This document shows positions 9,071 to 9,574 of a DNA stretch of 9,574 nucleotides, piece by piece. This DNA is from DASWJZ01 sp964440525 (GTDB lineage Bacteria; Pseudomonadota; Alphaproteobacteria; Rhizobiales; Afifellaceae): the NCBI GenBank assembly GCA_964440525.1, contig CAYTTC010000113.1:1-9574 (forward strand), read 5' to 3'. The position numbers and the translations under genes are program-made. Every line of letters starts with the position of its first letter. Within the stretch, counting starts at the first letter, position 1. Under the pieces are notes generated by a model. The model was not told the DNA's origin, did not search any database, and was given only the letters and a program-made list of their open reading frames with translations.

Positions 9071-9574
9071 TCAGAACCCGACGCGGTCGGCGCCCTTCAG
9101 AGCAAGCATTACGCGTGCCTCGGCGGGCGAGGCGATCTCGTGGCCGAGTTCCTCCACGATGCGCCGTATCTTGGCGACCTGTTCCGCATTGTTTCTCGCC
9201 AGTACACCGCGGGCGATATAGAGGCTGTCTTCCAGTCCGACCCTGACATTGCCTCCCATCATGGCCGCGTGGGTCGCGTAGGGAATCTGAAAGCGCCCTG
9301 CCGCAAGCACGGACCAGAGATAGTCCGCGCCGAAGAGGCGGTCTGCCGTGCGCTTCATGAAGAGGAGATTGTCGAGCTCGGCGCCGATGCCACCAAGGAT
9401 GCCAAAAATCATCTGCACGAAGAAGGGCGGCTTGATCATGCCGCGGTCGACGAAGTGGGCGAGGTTGTAGAGATGACTCACGTCGTAGCATTCGTGCTCG
9501 AATCGCGTCCCGTGCGCCTCGCCGAGCGTTCTGATGATGCGCTCGATGTCGCGAAAAGTGTTGCGAAAAATGTG
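9071..9574 (-). CDS. BKACE / DUF849 3-keto-5-aminohexanoate cleavage-type enzyme, C-terminal part
   Basis: The minus-strand frame is open from base 9574 to a TGA at 9073-9071, giving 168 residues of a protein normally near 300; the N-terminal half lies beyond the right edge. The first visible residues, HIFRNTFRDIERIIR, are already mid-protein, so the internal GTG at 9481 is not the start. Characteristic stretches: GTRFEHECYDVSHLYNLAHF (its Glu probably the zinc ligand of the family), KPPFFVQMIFGILGGIGAE, MMGGNVRVGLEDSLY, NAEQVAKIRRIVEELG and the end ALKGADRVGF. BKACE enzymes are zinc-dependent and condense a beta-keto acid with acetyl-CoA to give acetoacetate and a CoA ester. Substrate specificity cannot be told from this half. 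Convergent with the cytochrome gene and not obviously tied to the ebo genes. Confidence 0.9.
   Translation of the reverse strand, partial: HIFRNTFRDIERIIRTLGEAHGTRFEHECYDVSHLYNLAHFVDRGMIKPPFFVQMIFGILGGIGAELDNLLFMKRTADRLFGADYLWSVLAAGRFQIPYATHAAMMGGNVRVGLEDSLYIARGVLARNNAEQVAKIRRIVEELGHEIASPAEARVMLALKGADRVGF

Overview
The window reads as a high-GC alphaproteobacterial chromosome, probably Hyphomicrobiales (inferred from protein style and gene mix; no rRNA or species marker is present). Nine protein genes are well or moderately supported, two of them cut by the window edges, and all of them are densely packed.

Left edge (1-756): a minus-strand open frame of 160 codons starts at 480 and runs off the window. 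It is followed by about 275 bases of AT-richer DNA without a clear gene. Next comes a plus-strand alkaline-phosphatase-superfamily protein (757-2139) of the kind that accompanies ebo gene clusters (EboF-like). After it lies a second AT-richer stretch (2140-3107) with two overlapping genes for small two-helix membrane proteins.

Centre (3108-6404, minus strand): a tightly coupled operon read in the order eboD (3-dehydroquinate-synthase-like sugar-phosphate cyclase fold), eboE (TIM-barrel 'metabolite traffic' protein) and eboC (UbiA-type prenyltransferase). The eboD-eboE gap is 1 nt and eboE-eboC overlap by ATGA. With the EboF-like gene this gives four ebo components. No EboA and no EboB (TatD-type hydrolase) are visible. 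In cyanobacteria the ebo cluster is needed to move a scytonemin precursor to the periplasm, but its chemistry is unsolved and nothing here suggests scytonemin synthesis. The likely reading is a widespread, poorly understood pathway that makes or exports a small molecule, probably prenylated or cyclitol-like. This is the most interesting system in the window.

Right part (6518-9039, plus strand): a TMEM220-type small membrane protein is divergent from the ebo operon across a 113-bp shared upstream region containing a hairpin. It is followed by an exported PQQ-dependent sugar dehydrogenase and an exported single-haem cytochrome c, a plausible periplasmic dehydrogenase and electron-acceptor pair. 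Hairpins lie between the last two genes. The right edge (9071-9574, minus) is the C-terminal half of a BKACE / DUF849 beta-keto acid cleavage enzyme, convergent with the cytochrome gene.
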